Shown here piece after piece: positions 16,101 to 28,972 of a stretch of DNA of 64,000 nt. The notes beneath the pieces are model-generated. The model was given only the letters and a program-made list of their open reading frames with translations, ran no database searches and had not been told where the DNA came from. The translations under genes and the position numbers were made by a program. How positions within the stretch are numbered: the stretch's first letter is position 1; each line of letters starts with the position of its first letter. Origin of the DNA: Nautilus pompilius (taxonomy: Eukaryota > Mollusca > Cephalopoda > Nautilida > Nautilidae); NCBI GenBank assembly GCA_018389105.1, contig JACATO010000968.1, forward strand, positions 1,514,501-1,578,500, in the 5' to 3' direction.

Positions 16101-19100
16101 TCAGATACTTCTGCCAAAAACATAAATGCTGGTTACTTAGGATCATCTCTAAATAAGAATTCTTGTGACTCTGATTTTGCTTCATTAAAACTTTTGGAAT
16201 TGAAACCTGTATGTACTGACTTCAGCAAAGGTGAGTCTCATTCTTCCTATTGTGAAGACTCAGTAGCAGAGGGTTTGCAAACTGTTGTTGAGATTTCCCA
16301 AGTTAAGGGAACAGTAAGTGGCTGTGAGATGCTTCCAAACTCTGACTGTTTTGCACAAGATGATGACTGCTCACATAAGAGCAGAGGTAAAGAGTCAGTC
16401 AGCTTGCCAAACAGATTCTCTGCTGAGAGTCTAGAACTGTATCTAAATTCAAAGTTGACAGATTTCCAAGCAAAACATTCTGTGAAAGCTTTGACATTTA
16501 GCAGGCATTTCAAAACACTGGACACGGACAGCAGTTTGGAAGCAGACGTTTGGAATAGGCAAGCATCAAAAGAAGCAGATAACTGTGCAAAGAGAGAAGA
16601 TTGTTCTAGTTCAAATGAAGCACTTGATGGTAATGATGAGAAAGAGGAAATGAATATTGTTTTAAACTCTCAAGAGTGTACTAATGTATTGTCTTTAAAT
16701 TATTCAGAACATACTCAGGGAAGTTTCACCTGTGTGGGTATTCATAGTTGTGCTAAACCTTCAGAACCCTGTACACTTAGTAGAGATATATGTTATGGCA
16801 AGAATTTCTTAAAACGTGAGATTAATGATCAGCACCTGCCATGTGAAGACATTTCTACATTAGATTTACCAGGGAGTATGACAAGACTAGGTTTTTCCAA
16901 TGTTCCATGGCAGAGAGATGATGCTGAGAAAGAAGAAATGTATTTTTTTCAATATGGGGAGATTCCTCTTGAATATTTACATACAGATGAACAAATACAA
17001 GGAAATGAAGAAAGAACTTATAAAAGTTTGTCAGCTCTGAAATACAGTAGGGTTTGTAGTTTGGTTCGTGGTCTTTGTCGCAACTTGGATGAGACAGCAG
17101 ATTTTTTGATGAAAGCCTTGTGGGAACAGAACCAAAAAGGAAGATTACATAACAGGTTCCTTAGGTAAAAAGAAAGAAAATTTCTTACTATTAATTAAAA
17201 GGTGTGTAATAATGATTCATGTTCATTTATATTTAATCATTAGAAGTGACCAGGAATCTATCATGGCCTATACAAGGTTTGTTCTGTTTATCTTCAGGTG
17301 TAGTATTATCAGAAGTATTACCAATAATCAGAAAGAATTGATTGGCTATTTTATTATCTGCATGGATTCTGAAGCTAATGTCTGGTGAGCAGTTTTCTTC
17401 TGTTAACTGATCATCACATTCTATCTGAGCCCTGCTGAGAGGAAAGCGGCAGAAACCTCAGGAAAAACTTGAATTTCTCTTCGAAAAATCTCCACCCATT
17501 ACATTTTTTTTCTTGTGCAGAAAATCAGAAAGAAAGGGAAAAAATGTTAATTGGTTTATTTTTTCACTGCTGCATAAAATTACGAACTGATTTGAACAGT
17601 GAAGTTAAGAAATTCGGTGTTAATTTTGCCATGCAGTTTTTCCAAAAAGCATCTGTTGCCAGCCAACCAGCCAAAAGGAGGTTCGATTGATCCCCACACA
17701 CAGAATTTTGGTTAGCTCCCCTGTCTCACTTGGTAGAATTTATAAATTCGGTTCTCTTCTCTTCTCTCGTGGACTCTTGGATAATCCGTGGTGACTACCT
17801 GCCTCCTTGTAACTACCAAAAATAATGCAATTTTCCCCCCTAGATTAGAACTTTTTTTTCTCTTTCCTCCTCCAGACATGCTCAGTAAAGCAAATCGTAC
17901 ATTATTCTAAAACAAAAAAAAAATATTTTACATTTGTTTATGCATAGATTTGTTTCTTTGCACTTGGATTTTGCAAGAAAATAATTTTTTTGTGATTTTA
18001 ATTATCTGAATTCTGTAGAGAATCTTGGTTTTTGGTTTTTGTTGCACAATTACCTAGTTTTTATCTGTTTAGAAGGTACTATGAAGTGCTGTATTTAATT
18101 TAATGCATACTGCATCATTTATAGATTTGATGTTACCAGACTCCACTGTTGCTGCATCATCGGCCCTGGAGCAGAGCGCTCACACCTGGTCCAGGGCGTA
18201 GTCTTACCTGTATCTCCAAGACAGATGGCTTTGGTTTGTGGTGCAATGGAAAGAGAGCACAACATTTTGGTATGGCAGATGTTGCTTAACTCCTTTCAGA
18301 TCCTAGAACTTGAAATCTGTGTTGGCTGCCCTCACTTACCTTGGCTATTTAAATCACTTTTGAACTCTGCATCAGACAATGCTGGGATATATTTATTACT
18401 ATATTGGTAATCATTGATGTTTCCTTGACTTAAGTAAATCAAAGAAATCAGATCAGATAATGTTAACTTCTTTGTAAAAAATTTATATTGGTTTTATTGT
18501 TCTTAAAATTGAGGTTTAATTGTTATTAATTTAGAATTAATTTTAGGTTATTGTTATTATTTTGCATATTGTCAATCTTATCCCATTTATATCGATGTTT
18601 TACAGCTTGTCAATGGCTGTGTAACAGAACAGTTTCGACATGTAGGATATAAGTCACCAGTGGTTTCACAGAGCATATACTCTGAACAGGAATACAAAGA
18701 CAAAGGAAATAGCAAATCATGCTGGCACATAACAGTGTTTGACATCCTGATTAAGGTATAAATAGATTTACTTATCACTCTTTAAGAGAAATAGTACAAT
18801 GCCAATTGATGCAGATACTTTTATTAGAAGAAAAAAAAAACGATTTTTTTTTGTTTTGTTATTAAAAATTTGACACCTATCACAGCACAAAACATTTCTT
18901 TCGGTAAAAGTTATTTTTCTTATTTTGAAATGGACAATTATGGAATTTAGGACAAATTGAAAACTATAACCAAAACTAAATTTTAATCCAGCCTAATGTT
19001 AATTTATTTTGACTGCTGGTGTATTGTTTTCAGACTGAAGCAGTGTTCTGCAGTGGTTGTTTTACCAAGTTCTTCACTTTTAATTTGATGTGGGGCTTTT

Positions 19101-19785
19101 CGGGTTCACGTACCATAAACTTCAAAATCTGAAAGTAAAAAAGAGCTTTCAATTGTATCATTGACATCATCCATGCTGGCTGCTTGGTAGAAAGTACCAA
19201 CTGGACAGACAGACACATGTTCGGTACTGATTGTTGAAAGAGAGTAAATATAATACTGTATTTACATGTTCAGTAAATGCTTTAGGCGTATTGATAAAGA
19301 ATTACACGCAATCATTTTCTGAACAAAGAAACTTTGTTTTGTTGCATAAATTATTTTTGAAATCATTAGAACTTTAAATTACTTTGAATGAAAAACAACA
19401 AAATTCCACCAAGCTATGAGTTGAGTTTATTAGGTACAAGACAACAAGACAGATAACTTTTACAAAGGGCTCCCATTTAAGAGAAATAGTCATCAATACA
19501 ATTCTCAAATTGATTTATACAATCAATCTTAATTAGCTGCGCTCGCTGGTAATTTATTAAACATAGTAAACACAGTGTACAGAACTTGGCATAATATTTT
19601 AATTTACATGAATCAACACCAAAGATAACTTGAAAACACTTTATATAATATCAGCTGAGAATAAACAAATCAACTACTGAATGCTACTCACAGTAATAGA
19701 GATAACTGACTACCTTCTACAATATTTTGAAAACCAAAAATATTAAATTTTAAACAGGATAACTGTAATCTCTCTCGCTCTCCCT

Positions 19786-19834
<49 letters not shown>

Positions 19835-22800
19835 CCTTCTCTCTCTCACGTGCTCATGCACACACACTATAATTTAGATTAGGATATTCGGCACTTGACA
19901 CCAATTTCCGTATAATGTTTTCATCATATTTCTTTTCTCGATACATAAATAGCTAGTTTTAGAGTTTTATTAAATTGTGCATTGTATTAAAGGGATTTTT
20001 TATTAATGTACGCTTGTGTAAGGAAATCAAAAATCTCCAATGACAGTGGCTAACTATTGGTCTCTCCCTTATCACCACTATAAATTAATACAATGCGTAG
20101 CTGACAGATAAATTATATAAATTTTTTAAAATATACTGTTTTGAAAGAATTTTGTTTGTTCAGTTTTTAGAAAGAGTAATACAGTAAAACATTGATTTAA
20201 CGGACCCCCATTCAGCGGACTTCAAAAGCAATGGATGCTGTCTGGTCTCCTAAAAAGGTCTGTGTTGAGCTGTGTGAAATGATTGGGCGCCTTTTGCTCA
20301 TGCGTTATGTAAACATCTAGATTTAATGGATTCTCAGCATTAACAATTACTCCCCTATTAGTCTATTAAATTGAGGTTTTACTGTAAATGTTTTCATTTT
20401 CTTTTTCTTTTTTAGAAAACATTGATGATAAACCTGAATCTAACATGCAAGTTTCTGTATGCTTAGAAGAAATGGAAATACAGTTTAGATATATTTAATG
20501 TTTCCAAACAAATAAAATTACTTTGTGGCTAAATGTCATTGTAATAATTACTTTATTATTTTATTTAGTTAAAAACTACTTGGTCACTGCAAATATGAGT
20601 TTAAACTCTTTACTAAATCACAGCTAAGTTTTATTATTATTATTATGATTACTATTATTATTTTCAGTTAGATGTGACCATTGTTGTTTCAACGGGAAAA
20701 GTAGACAGTACACTATGTGATCTGCTGGAAGAAAAAGAAATAGCAGCTTTAGATAACATCCCATTCAGTGCACTACAAGCCTTGGCTTCATCTGTTAATG
20801 CAGAACCTGTAATATACATAATTGATGCCTCTCAGGTAAGATACAAAATTTATTATAGTCAGTCCATTGTATTATCAGTATCATCTTGTTTGATGAGCAT
20901 TTACTTTCTCGGTGGTACAAGTTAGCTCTAGGTTACTGGATGTTGCTGACTAATGTTGCTAGTTTAGGGCAATTTTGGGGGCACACCCATTCCGCATCCT
21001 TTTCCTACAAAGTAAAAGAAATCTTATAGAACTTTTAGCATCAGATGTGGAAGGATATTGATCTGGTTTAAGAGGAGGTTGATCTTTAGCAACACTGTAG
21101 TGCTGTGAAAGCCAAGCTCATTTATCATGTAATTAAACTTTTTTTACTTGGTATTTTGCCCACTCCTGGAAAACAGATGGTGTAAGCAAACATGTACATG
21201 AGGTGTCATAATGTGACTTGTGCCTCCTTAGGTTCTAAGCCCTGCTATCAGGGAGTATTGGATAGTTTTCTCAGTACATGACAGGAACTATGGACAGTGC
21301 TCCTTATGTGGGAAAACAAACACGAATGGAGATTGATAACCTCCTCCATGCCTTGTTTGAGAGACTGGACGACATGGTCATCGATGGTGTCTTCACCTGT
21401 ATGCAGTATAAAGACATGAGGGACCTAGTCCAAATTTTGATTTATGTAAATTAAGAATCACCAACACACACTTAATCTGTACAAGTGGATCATTGGGTTT
21501 GCCCTTCATAATGGAAATAATTGTTTTGCAAACTTCTGACTTTTTATACTCAGCAGATTGCTTGGAGTAGTCATGGGGTTTTAGAGACTGGCAAATCTAC
21601 TCCAACCAAATTACTATTTCAAAGATACTTGAGACTTCGATTAAGGAAAAAAATTCCTATCATGAGCTTCAGAAGACAGTTTTTTGACACGTGATTAATT
21701 AACCAGGCTTTAGGCTGCCTACGTGGCAAACACTAATTTTTCTCATTCAGATGTGCTTCAAAAAACTGCACCTGACATAAGATAGATTCTTAAGTCAAAA
21801 ATTGTATTTTAGGAAGTGAAATTGCAGGATGTGCAACTTGAATAAAAAATTGATACAGCTCTAAATAGCGGTGTTAGGCTTTGAATATAAACAATACCCT
21901 GGGAGGTCACAGTGGTTAACTAAAAATAGCCCGTAGAAACATACAGAGAGAAAACTGTTCTGAGTCAAGTACCTGGGTATATCGTACCTCTCCTGCTTTC
22001 GGAAAGGAGTCAGGTGGCCAGTTACCTCTTTAGTCTCACTCATAAACAGCTACAACAGTTGAACGTGGAGCTGATCTCATTACATCACATGCCCATACAA
22101 CTTTACACCACAGAAACTTTCTAGCTTCAATAAAATTTAAGTGTAAAAAGATCAGATTTTTTAACAAACACTGCAAACTACCTGTCTTTCTCTACTGCTT
22201 CTTTGTTTTCTTTCTTTCTTTTAATGATTGGTGTTTATCTCTCACATGTGTGCTGATTCTGATTTGTCAGAAACATTAAATATTGTGAAAACAAATCTAT
22301 ATTAAGATATGTTATTTGTTATGATATTTTAGATCTTGATTGTTAAATTGTTCTCTTCTATTTTTCTGTATTATTTAGGAAAACTTGGTCAAAAACATTG
22401 TGGTGGAACCTTGGGTAGAAGACTGGATGTGCAAGTCTGCCACTTCACAGCTTTTATTGACTGTTAGAGCTAGAAAGACTCAGGTGAGATGATTTGTTTG
22501 TGAGATATGGTGTTTACACTGCAGGCAAGAAGCTTATAAATGAGAATGTCTATTTATATCAAAGTATGGTGTTTACACTATAGGCAAGAAGCTTATAAAT
22601 GAGAATGTCTATTTATATCAAGGTATGGTGTTTGTTTATTATTGACAGGCAGATAAATCTTTTTCTGTCTGTCTGTATTGTAGAAACTGTGTCAGCTCCA
22701 TCTGTGGCTTACATGAAAGCCACAATGCCATTGTCATTATACTTCAGGGCAGAGTGTTTTAGTTTGTGTGCTAAAAACCTTTTATTGATAAACATATCAT

Positions 22801-25800
22801 CAGTGAATGGAGTATTCGAAGTTTACCTATTGGTCTTGGTTTAGCTGAGGTCTCTACTCACAACAAGTGCTAAAACTCTAATTGTCCCTTTTCTGAGCTT
22901 GCACGTATACACACATCCAATGGAAATAGCTTTTAGGAAAAAAAATATAAAATTTATTAAGTGTTTCTTTTGTTTTTTTATAGTAAATGTTCAAGAAAAA
23001 TCTAATTGTATTTATTAAAGGTTTTGAAAGTGAAATATCCATACCTGCTAGTCCCTTGAGGAACTTGTCAGTGAGATTTCTTTAATATTTTCTTAAGTTT
23101 CAAACTACAGCTTCAGTAGGCAACGTTTTAGAAGAAAGAATTTATTTACTCTTTAAACACAAGAATAAAAGAAGAAAACAATATAAATATTTACAGATAT
23201 TGGAACTATATATACACTCACTCAGAAACTAATTTATTTATCATGCATACTTACAAATATTCAAACAAAATATATATGAATACTCATGAAAAACATCAAA
23301 ACAGACAATGTTAGTTGTAGATAAGGAAGTAAAAAAAATTTTTATTGTAACCATGAGTTGCATAGTGTGCAAAATGTATACAGTTCATCTTGTGATGATG
23401 GTGTTATACATTTATACTTCTCAATTCAGTCATGTTGAAACTTAGATGAATATATTTCCCGTTTCTTTTTGCTTAAGTGAACTATAGTGATGTAGTATGT
23501 GGAGCTGCCAATTAAAAAATTTTAAAACTGAACTGAGCTTTCAGCATTGAAAACCAATATTTGTGAAATATTACACAGCTCTAAGATTGTTTTTTTTCCC
23601 TACATCTATAAGTTTCACTGGCATTCCATGAAACTTGAAAGCTATGAATATCTACTTAACATATTTTGTTGGAATAGGATATGCGAATGTGTACATAGAA
23701 GGAGAGAGAGAGTGTGTGTGTGTATGTATATATAAAACTGGTTTGTTTTTATCTCTTTAAGACAATGATTCTTTGTCATCCAACACAAGCTGCAGCAGAT
23801 GTCATGATGCAGGAGTTTTGGATGTGTGCCCATCGTCTGGAAAATTCTCTGAAGACCTGCAAAGTTCTTCCAGGGGAAGGCATTACAGAACTATTTTGCA
23901 TAAACTTTCTGAACTCCCTTAGAGGTTAGAATTTTACTTTTTTACTTGTTGAAGGTGGATTTGTAAGACTGATTTAGTCATTTGGTTCATATATATGTTT
24001 ATATATATGCAAACAAATCTGTTTAATTGCAACCATTCAGGACCAGTGGGAAGAAACAAAAAATCAAGACTGGTGCATGGCAATCTTATTTGAGTTTTGC
24101 TTAAATTTATTATGACATCTTTAAAGAGTGAATGTAATACAACATCTTAAAATTGGGGAAAAAAATGCTTATACTTTGTCAGTTTGTTTTTACACAGTGC
24201 CACTTACTTTTATGCTTCCATTTCATATCTTGATTCTCATTTCCTTACACAGCTCTTCAGAACATTTCCTTTTCTTTTTAAAATTATGAAAACACCAGTT
24301 GGGATACCTGGTGCTGCATAGGAAAAAAATGGTTCTAGGCCAATGTGCAGTAGCTTAACACCTTGCACAGTTTTTGATGTATCTATACCAAAAATTTGGG
24401 GACTTTAGGTGCCATGATTTGGTCATGAAAGAGTAACAAAAAAATGCACAAACACTTGAAAATATCTATTAGGTGAGATTCATCACCTCCATGCTTCTGT
24501 CAGACCAGCTTTTGAATCTTCAATTTCTCCACTTTGTCCAAAACATCCACTTGCTTGTGTAACAAGTTACGGTGCATTTTTTATTCAGCCATCTTGAGAG
24601 AAACACAATTTTACTTTTGCACAACACAAACACAAACAAAAATTAGAACTAACTGGAAGCCAAGTCAGGTGGGTTTTTAAAAAGAATGAGGTAACCATCA
24701 CATGTGGCACTGAGCAGCATGTTGACCAAGAAACCATGTTGGGCTGTGCAAGATCTCAGGTTGAAGGGGAAAAGGGTCAAAAGTCTCATTAAAACAGAAT
24801 TTCTGCATATAAGCTAGAATTGCAATAAAACTAATTTTTAACAGTAAAAAATGTAAAAAAACAGAGGGCATAGAAATTGTTAATAAGAAAATTGAAAATG
24901 GGTATGACTGTGTGTATGGCCAAAATATTTACATCTGGTTATGTTTTTAAACAAAATACTGAATGTTTATTGTGTGTTACAACATAATGTATTTTTTACC
25001 AATTAACCATTGCTTTGATAACCATATGGCCTTTTTTAAAGCATCCTCATGTAGTCATTTCCTGTGGTGATGCAACTATAGAGTCAGTAAGTCATATAGT
25101 TTACTATGAGCAGGAACAGGCAATGGAGAGACTCAAGGAGCCTCAGCATTGTGTTCTGGGCAGAGAATAATTAGTACCTGGTGGGTGGCCAGGTCCTTCC
25201 AGATGATGATTTGGACAGTAAGTGTCATGATCAGTTTTCGCTGCTGGACAACCCTAATTAAAGCAAGTCCCTACCAAAACTCATCATATGGGAGAAAAAT
25301 TGGAGTACTGTCAGAAGCCCATGTACTGGATTACTGTATAGACCTCACACACTGAGTGATCTTGCAAAGACTAAACCAATAAAAGAAAATGTTTGATATT
25401 TGGTTGTAAAAGCTTTGTTGTGAGCTAATGAACAGACAGAGAAAGGCATAAAGGAACAAATTCCCAATGCCCTGCACTAAACAGTAATTCTCTGCTTGGT
25501 TAGTTAATAATACCAAATGGTAATTAGTTTATGATGGTGCACTTAAAACACATTAAGTTGGTTCCTTAGAGACTTATTGAGATTGGGGCAAATGGGGCAT
25601 GAGCCAGGGATTTTTGAATTTGTGGGGGAGGTTCTTACTATTTTGGATTGGAAGCTGCTTTAATCCTCTTGATTACTTTCTATTTATAATTAGTTTTGCA
25701 TTTGTTGTTACTTTCCATTTTTAGAGTATAAATTAAATTGGTTTTCTTAATGTCTGGCTGTGATCACATTGTTGATCTTACTTCCACAAGTGGATCCAAA

Positions 25801-28800
25801 AAGACAAAATTACAAAAAAGATATCAGAACTCAACTATGCCAATAACCACTTTTTACATGCCAAATGTAAAAAAAATAGCTAAATTTACTACACTGACAG
25901 CTGAAGTCATTCAAGAGCAACATGAAGATCATGCAGTGAATTTAGACAAATCTAAACATTCATTGATGACGTAAGTCTAGGAAGTGCTGCTGCGCGTGCA
26001 CTAGAGAAGTAACATGATAGAAAAGTATTGTGAAGGTTAATTTTGAAAATGATTTGGCATTGTGGAAAGTTGTTATGAAAGAAATGAGATCACACTTTCT
26101 GCTAGGAAGTATAGTGAAGAAATACAGTATATGAAGAAATTTCTTCAGGATTTTGGCCAATGGAGAAACTTTTTTTGAGATCACGGTTGATATATTTGCA
26201 TACTTTGACTGGTCTACTTTTTTATGAAGCTATTTTCTTTGAAATAAACTTAACTAATAGTGGATTTAATGATTGGAAAACTGTGCAAAAGATTTCTGAT
26301 CATGAAAATAGTGATCTACATTTGCAATGCATTGTCGTTATAACTCTGGCTCTCAAGGAAGGTTGAATTGCCAGACAGCCTGTATTTCAGTATGATAAAG
26401 AACACACACAGTGGGCAAGCTATTTTCTTTGAAATAAACTTAACTAATAGTGGATTTAATGATTGGAAAACTGTGCAAAAGATTTCTGATCATGAAAATA
26501 GTGATCTACATTTGCAATGCATTATCGTTATAACTCTGGCTCTCAAGGAAGGTTGAATTGCCAGACAGCCTGTATTTCAGTATGATAAAGAACACACACA
26601 GTGGGCCAACGTTTTCAAAGATTTGTGCCTATTTTTTTGTAGAATTTTTTATCATCTTGAAAATGATGAAGTAATTGGTTCTTTCCACAATGGGAATTTT
26701 CTTGGCTTAATTGAGCTTTTAGTGCAATTTGATTCTTTTATAGCAGATCATTAAGTATGGCAATGCAGGAAAAGGAAATTTATCCTATTTTGTCAATACT
26801 TTGTTATGAATTCATCCAACTGATGACCAAAAAATGTTTTGTCTCAGATTATATTGGAAGTCAGCACTGCTGAATATTTTTGCTAAATGTAAACTCTACC
26901 CTTGATGTGTCTTGTGCTGATCAGCTGACTCTAATAGTGTACTACATTCACCCAAACAAGTTCTCTTGAGTGGATTATAAAATTCATACCAATTCATTGA
27001 CACAGTTCTGAGTCATTGACAAATTCAGGTCTTGAAGTACTTAAAATGTTAAATTATTTGAACATTCCTCTAGAAGACTGTAGAGGTTAATTATATGACA
27101 ATGAGAAATATGGCAGGGCAATGCCATGGGTTACAGGGCAAGAATTAAAACTGAATTTTTTGGTTGACTTTTACCGTGTTCCATGAATTCTCTTCTTAGT
27201 TGGAAATACTGCTGCAGAATGCTATATTAAAGCTGCTTTGTATTTTGGATTTGTTTAAGTGCTATACATCCTTTTCATATCTTTGTGTTGATGGGAATGA
27301 CTTCAAAAGGTTGACATTGAGTTGTTCATGTGCAGTGAACTGTGCCATAGCTTGTTTGTGCATGACTTCAGTAAGAAGTAGCTTTAATGTGTATGAACTT
27401 CAGGCCAAAGTGCTTGTTGCTAATTGCCATAATTATTGAGCAGATACTGAATGCTCACATGCTATAAAATGAAGTTTAATGAACCTGCAGGAAGTGAAGT
27501 TAAACAATTTGGAAGAGAACAATTTTGATGCAGTACATTTTTTTGTTATTTTGGATTTTCTGTTGGCAGAAGTGACTCAGTGCAAAACCACATACATTGA
27601 GTTAAGCATAGAATTTGAGGTATTTTTTTAAGTATGACAGAGGAGGATATCTGAGAAGTCACATACAATTTGAAAAACAGATACCGCTCAGACTTAGAAG
27701 ACACTTTTGACGAGGAGTTTATAAAATTTTCTGCACATAGAAAAACAATGAAAAATATGAAGAAGAATTCATCTAGTATGCTAAAACAGTTTGGTTGAAG
27801 CATTTCTTAATGTGGACATAGCAGTTTGCCTATATTTAACCTTGCAGCTTCTTAATCCTGAAGGGGAGCAATCATTTTCAACTTTGAAGTAGGTAAAATG
27901 TTTATTACTTTCAACGATAGGACAAGAAAAGCATTGCAATCCTCAGTAATGGCCACTGAACATGAGCTTACTGGTGAATTAGATCACACTTTGTAATATT
28001 GTTTTGACCAAAAAAATAATAAAGAAGCAAGAGAATTGTTTAAGCATTGTATTAGTTAGTCATGGTATAGTTACATTTGAACAAAGAATGATTTTGGCCA
28101 CCAGTTTATGTACATAACATAAATAAACTGAATAAGTAAATAATTAGTTTGTTTAATATTTAGCACATCTTCTCTTTGCATCACAACCATGAAGTGTTTC
28201 ATTTAAAACTTTTGTTCAGATTTCAGAATTCTTTGTGGTAGAAGTCTTACAGTTTATGCCAGTTAACATGTTAAAGAGACTGTCTGTGAAAATACTTATT
28301 AAGAAGCCAGTGAGTGAACTTTAAGGATTTAGAAATCAACTGAAACTCATCATGTTAAAATTTTTGTTTGTTTTTTGTGCTTGTAGATATGTGCACAGAA
28401 CAGGAAGTCTCTGGACCATTCAAAAGTAGCTCTTAGACACATTTTAAACATGTTGCCTGTAGTAGACTGTATAGCTGTGTTGGGCAGACCATTACAATAT
28501 TATTGAAAAATGCTTTAAAAATCTTGTCTTACTGTGGTTCTTAGGATGTTTGTAAACTAGCGTGGATAGAGCAGAAATTCTCTCTCTCTCTCTCTCTCTC
28601 TAAGTTATTTATTTTACATACTTGAGGTTCATTCTTTCAGACAGTGTGAAAGCAACATCAAGTGACTGCAGTCTGGAGATGCTTTTACATGCAGACATTT
28701 TGCAAGGATTGTCCTGTGGTTTTCAAAAATACATCCAGGCGGTGGAAAAGAACAGAGCGAAACCAACATTTTCTGAGATGCTAACTCATTGTGAAAAATC

Positions 28801-28972
28801 ACCCTCTGCTGGATCAGAGGGTCATACTCATGCTGTGCTGGATGATTACTGCAGTAAAGTTGCTGGCTGGAGAACAGCTTTGCAAATTACTTCACTTATT
28901 CTTCAGACAGACATGCACATAGTAACAGGTCTAAATAAAGACTGCGCCATGGTAGATGGTTGGATGTTATAA
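7122..28972 (+). CDS. BBS12: Bardet-Biedl syndrome 12 protein, chaperonin-like
   Basis: Eleven coding exons join in phase with GT-AG introns: 7122-7185, 9726-9762, 13170-13248, 14133-14258, 15357-17164, 18125-18269, 18606-18755, 20668-20835, 22379-22483, 23762-23924 and 28641-28972 (TAA). They total 3,177 nt, or 1,058 residues. BBS12 is a divergent group II chaperonin that works with MKKS, BBS10 and CCT to assemble the BBSome for ciliary trafficking. Recognisable blocks include RCVVDEDRTLF, HPIGQLI, FDVTRLHCCC, TEQFRHVGY, QEFWMCAHRL and WRTALQITSLILQTD, each matching human BBS12 in order. The nucleotide-binding GDGTT of true chaperonins is absent, as in vertebrate BBS12: the corresponding stretch reads YGCSTKSLLAMIG. 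The protein is about 350 residues longer than human BBS12 (about 710), nearly all in exon 5. I see no frame damage. Exon 2 (37 nt) is the least independently supported, but it restores phase and gives SVAQGFLGACR, resembling the human N-terminus. Confidence 0.92.
7343..8262. repeat. Telomere-like composite minisatellite in BBS12 intron 1
   Basis: About 920 bp consists of CCCTAA hexamers in short blocks (one to several, with variants CACTAA and CCCTAAT) separated by a spacer close to AACCAGACCTGTTCATGCT. I count about 24 spacers. Spacer variants (CCTGTCC, CCCGTTC, CCTGCCC, GCCAGACC) recur in neighbouring units, as expected from unequal exchange. The hexamer is the animal telomere repeat read on the C-rich strand. 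The array lies just inside intron 1, about 160 bp after exon 1. Confidence 0.95.
10430..10700. repeat. Low-complexity purine-rich tract in BBS12 intron 2
   Basis: A GA-rich stretch (GAGGAAAAAGAG-type) runs for about 270 bp with no clear unit. Open frames on its complement are compositional and were not called as genes. The rest of introns 1 and 2 (7186-13169, outside this tract and the telomere-like array) is AT-rich with no gene I can support. Confidence 0.7.
15357..17164 (+). other. BBS12: BBS12 exon 5 carrying a lineage-expanded insert
   Basis: This 1,808-nt exon codes for about 603 residues. It starts with GIPVADIIHLMHTSLDKC, matching the human GVPISIIVSVMSEGLNFC region. It ends with SLVRGLCRNLDETADFLMKA, matching the segment just before human FDISRIF. 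Between these ends the human protein has about 200 residues and this one about 560. The insert is rich in Ser, Asp, Glu, Asn and Cys, has no repeats or domain I recognise, and looks largely disordered. It follows a standard acceptor (TTGCAG) and ends with AG at a gtaaaa donor. The 2-nt overhang joins exon 6 (A) to restore FDVTRL. Confidence 0.85.
19784..19843. repeat. (TC)n microsatellite in BBS12 intron 7
   Basis: About 60 bp of TC dinucleotides with CCC interruptions, followed by ordinary AT-rich intron sequence. Confidence 0.9.
20182..20384. mobile_element. Tigger/pogo-like MITE in BBS12 intron 7
   Basis: A 203-bp element has 20-bp imperfect inverted ends: left CAGTAAAACATTGATTTAAC, right (complement) CAGTAAAACCTCAATTTAAT. 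TA flanks both ends (20180-20181 and 20385-20386). It has no coding capacity. The CAGTAAAACCTC terminus and the adjacent CGGACCCC resemble Tigger/pogo non-autonomous elements. Confidence 0.75.
22506..22634. repeat. 59-bp tandem duplication after BBS12 exon 9
   Basis: A 59-bp unit beginning TATGGTGTTTACACT is present twice, followed by the start of a third copy (TATGGTGTTTG). The two full copies differ at only a few positions, so the duplication is recent. It begins about 22 bp past the exon 9 donor and does not change coding sequence. Confidence 0.85.
25735..28060 (+). mobile_element. hAT-type transposase fossil (ZMYM1-like) in BBS12 intron 10
   Basis: On the plus strand, pieces of a hAT-family transposase of the ZMYM1-like type can be read in order. 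They are an N-terminal segment (about 25740-25970), the zinc-finger tail motif GFNDWKTVQKISDHENSDLH, a catalytic-region remnant (ADQLTLIVYYIHPN, LNIPLEDCRG; about 26900-27100), and a C-terminal dimerisation-like segment near 27850-28000. Many stops and frame changes separate them, so it is inactive and old. A 190-bp internal segment is duplicated in tandem. I could not define the terminal repeats. Confidence 0.65.
26227..26606. repeat. 190-bp tandem duplication inside the hAT fossil
   Basis: Positions 26227-26416 are repeated at 26417-26606 with a single difference seen (GTCGTT versus ATCGTT). The near-identity is far younger than the surrounding decayed transposase. Confidence 0.95.

Noticed and set aside
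17640-17700. Box-B-like GGTTCGATTG near 17,681
   Set aside because: No box A, cloverleaf or CCA context. A tRNA or SINE cannot be supported.
18225-18410. Apparent separate small gene starting MALVCGAMERE
   Set aside because: The same frame is BBS12 exon 6 (18125-18269) running on past its donor into the intron. The upstream part matches FDISRIF of BBS12.
21000-21470. Repeat-like sequence in BBS12 intron 8
   Set aside because: It reads like old mobile DNA, but I saw no inverted ends, target duplication or recognisable protein motif.
24300-24800. Possible transposon remnant in BBS12 intron 10
   Set aside because: A few residues on the minus strand resemble a helix-turn-helix, but frames are too broken and motifs too weak to name a family.
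26368-26556. Two near-identical small proteins at 26,160-26,556
   Set aside because: They are the duplicated piece of a decayed hAT transposase, not a gene family.
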